Shown: one piece after another, positions 22,180 through 22,949 of the stretch
How the letters are laid out: each line of letters begins with the position of its first letter
How positions within the stretch are numbered: the first letter of the stretch is position 1
NCBI GenBank assembly: GCA_045543215.1
Contig: JAZQMD010000061.1
Location: 1 to 22,949 of the forward strand
DNA length: 22,949 bases
Direction: 5' to 3'
DNA from: DXYV01 sp045543215
GTDB taxonomy: Bacteria; Bacillota; Clostridia; Oscillospirales; Oscillospiraceae
The notes under the pieces: generated by a model
Told to the model about the DNA's origin: nothing
The model's input: the letters and a program-made list of their open reading frames with translations, nothing else
Database searches by the model: none
Translations under genes and position numbers: made by a program

Positions 22180-22949
22180 TCACTTGACCCGCAACCTTTT
22201 GACAATCTCTTCAACAGGGGTCACATACATGGTATTATAGGTAGTATACATCACCATCCCCGGCCTGGCTCCCGCAGGCTTCTTCACAAACTTTACCGGG
22301 GTATAGTCTACTGGCACATTACCGCTCTCTCGCCCCTGAGAAAACCAAGCGGCCAGCATGGCCGCTTCCTCCACACTTCCATGATCAGGCTGCTTTCCAT
22401 CGGTATGGAGGATCACATGGGAGCCATGGATTTTCTGTGTGTGAAACCATAAATCGCTTTTCATGGCATCCTTCGTTGTAAGGCGGTCATTTTGACTGTT
22501 ATTTTTCCCTACTGAGATAGCAAGTCCAGCCGTCGATCGGAACTCCATAGGCTTAGACATTACTTTTTTCTCCCGCTTGGCCGCAGTTTTCAGGCGGCGG
22601 AGGTATCCGGTCTCAACAAGTTCCTGGCGAATTTCCTGAATATCTTTATCCCCCTCTACAAAAGCCATGCTCTCCAGCACACTATTAAGATAATCCAACT
22701 CCATCCGTCCCTTTTCCAACTGGACAGTGAGTATTTCCTCCGCAGTCTTAGCCTTTGCATAATCCTTATAATATTTTGCTGCGTTCTGTTGGGGTGTTTT
22801 CAGAGGATCCAGCGGAACATCTACCTCCCTGCCCTCCGGGTCATAGAAATCTGTAGCCCGCAGAACTGTCATACCCCGATCCATAGCGTGAAGGTTAGAG
22901 GTAACAATATCCCCAAGCTCCCGCAGGCGCTCTCGTCCTGCAGTCTCTG
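22180..22949 (-). CDS. rqcH: RqcH / NFACT-family protein, C-terminal part (5' end outside window)
   Basis: About 256 codons of the C-terminal half; the frame is open to base 22949, so the true start lies beyond the window. An ATG at 22884 is internal, since the conserved ELGDIVTSNLHAMDRG continues upstream of it. Visible: FYDPEGREVDVPLDP, a coiled coil of charged helices with YYKDYAKAKTAEE, then the NFACT-R domain with ISVGKNNSQND, DLWFHTQKIHGSHVIL and PVDYTPVKFVKKPAGARPG. RqcH binds stalled 60S-like/50S subunits with peptidyl-tRNA and drives alanine tailing (ribosome quality control). Older names are FbpA or fibronectin-binding protein. Convergent with gltX; 23 nt from its terminator. Confidence 0.93.
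   Translation of the reverse strand, partial: ETAGRERLRELGDIVTSNLHAMDRGMTVLRATDFYDPEGREVDVPLDPLKTPQQNAAKYYKDYAKAKTAEEILTVQLEKGRMELDYLNSVLESMAFVEGDKDIQEIRQELVETGYLRRLKTAAKREKKVMSKPMEFRSTAGLAISVGKNNSQNDRLTTKDAMKSDLWFHTQKIHGSHVILHTDGKQPDHGSVEEAAMLAAWFSQGRESGNVPVDYTPVKFVKKPAGARPGMVMYTTYNTMYVTPVEEIVKRLRVK

Noticed and set aside
22138..22452. 104-codon plus-strand ORF after gltX
   Set aside because: Antisense to the conserved NFACT-R domain of rqcH and starting inside the gltX terminator.
1..22949. CRISPR array, tRNA, rRNA or insertion sequence
   Set aside because: No regularly spaced repeats, cloverleaf-like sequences, rRNA segments or transposase frames were recognised.

Overview
The window looks like chromosomal DNA from an endospore-forming, anaerobic Clostridia, most likely an Oscillospiraceae-type gut lineage (Flavonifractor/Oscillibacter/Intestinimonas-like). 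That placement is an inference from gene content: spoIIGA-sigE with sigG next to a full-length pyruvate carboxylase, DUF951, an RqcH/NFACT protein, an SLH-anchored surface protein with MBG-type repeats, and small proteins of a kind I recall from this group. No database search was possible. No rRNA, tRNA, CRISPR array or transposase is visible.

Layout. (1) 2-2419: 3' end of a large SLH/MBG surface protein, closed by a perfect 20-bp hairpin. (2) 2420-3660: visibly AT-rich stretch with a DUF4231-type two-TM protein converging, with overlapping stop codons, on a 64-aa phage-type protein. (3) 3790-4191: decayed DNA holding the last ~50 codons of a glmS gene on the minus strand. (4) 4233-6516: a consensus sigma-A promoter followed by DUF951, an orphan hisC and a radical SAM gene, tightly packed. 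(5) 6637-9301: terminator, then spoIIGA-sigE and sigG. The spoIIGA promoter has a long 21-nt spacer, as at Spo0A-activated spoIIG promoters. (6) 9591-13245: pyc with its own promoter, a TTG start and a bidirectional terminator. (7) 13259-15099 (minus): a small P-loop ATPase and pgi. (8) 15334-16393 (plus): three small uncharacterised genes, the last predicted to be in the membrane. (9) 16378-20464 (minus): trpS-tagO-wecB-LolA-like operon, converging on and overlapping block 8. (10) 20536-22156: gltX with near-consensus promoter and strong terminator. (11) 22180-22949 (minus): C-terminal part of rqcH.

How the genes work together. SpoIIGA processes pro-SigE in the mother cell and SigG runs the late forespore programme. 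TagO and WecB supply the lipid-linked GlcNAc-P and ManNAc precursors of secondary cell-wall polymers. SLH proteins commonly bind such polymers, so tagO/wecB and the SLH protein may be functionally linked, though they are not in one operon. Pyc and Pgi are central carbon enzymes; TrpS, GltX and RqcH belong to translation and ribosome quality control.

The least explained parts are the three-gene small-protein module with its overlapping convergent LolA-like partner (15334-17139) and the AT-rich DUF4231 locus (2420-3660). I see no clear multi-gene defence or mobile system; these two loci are the best candidates for something undescribed.
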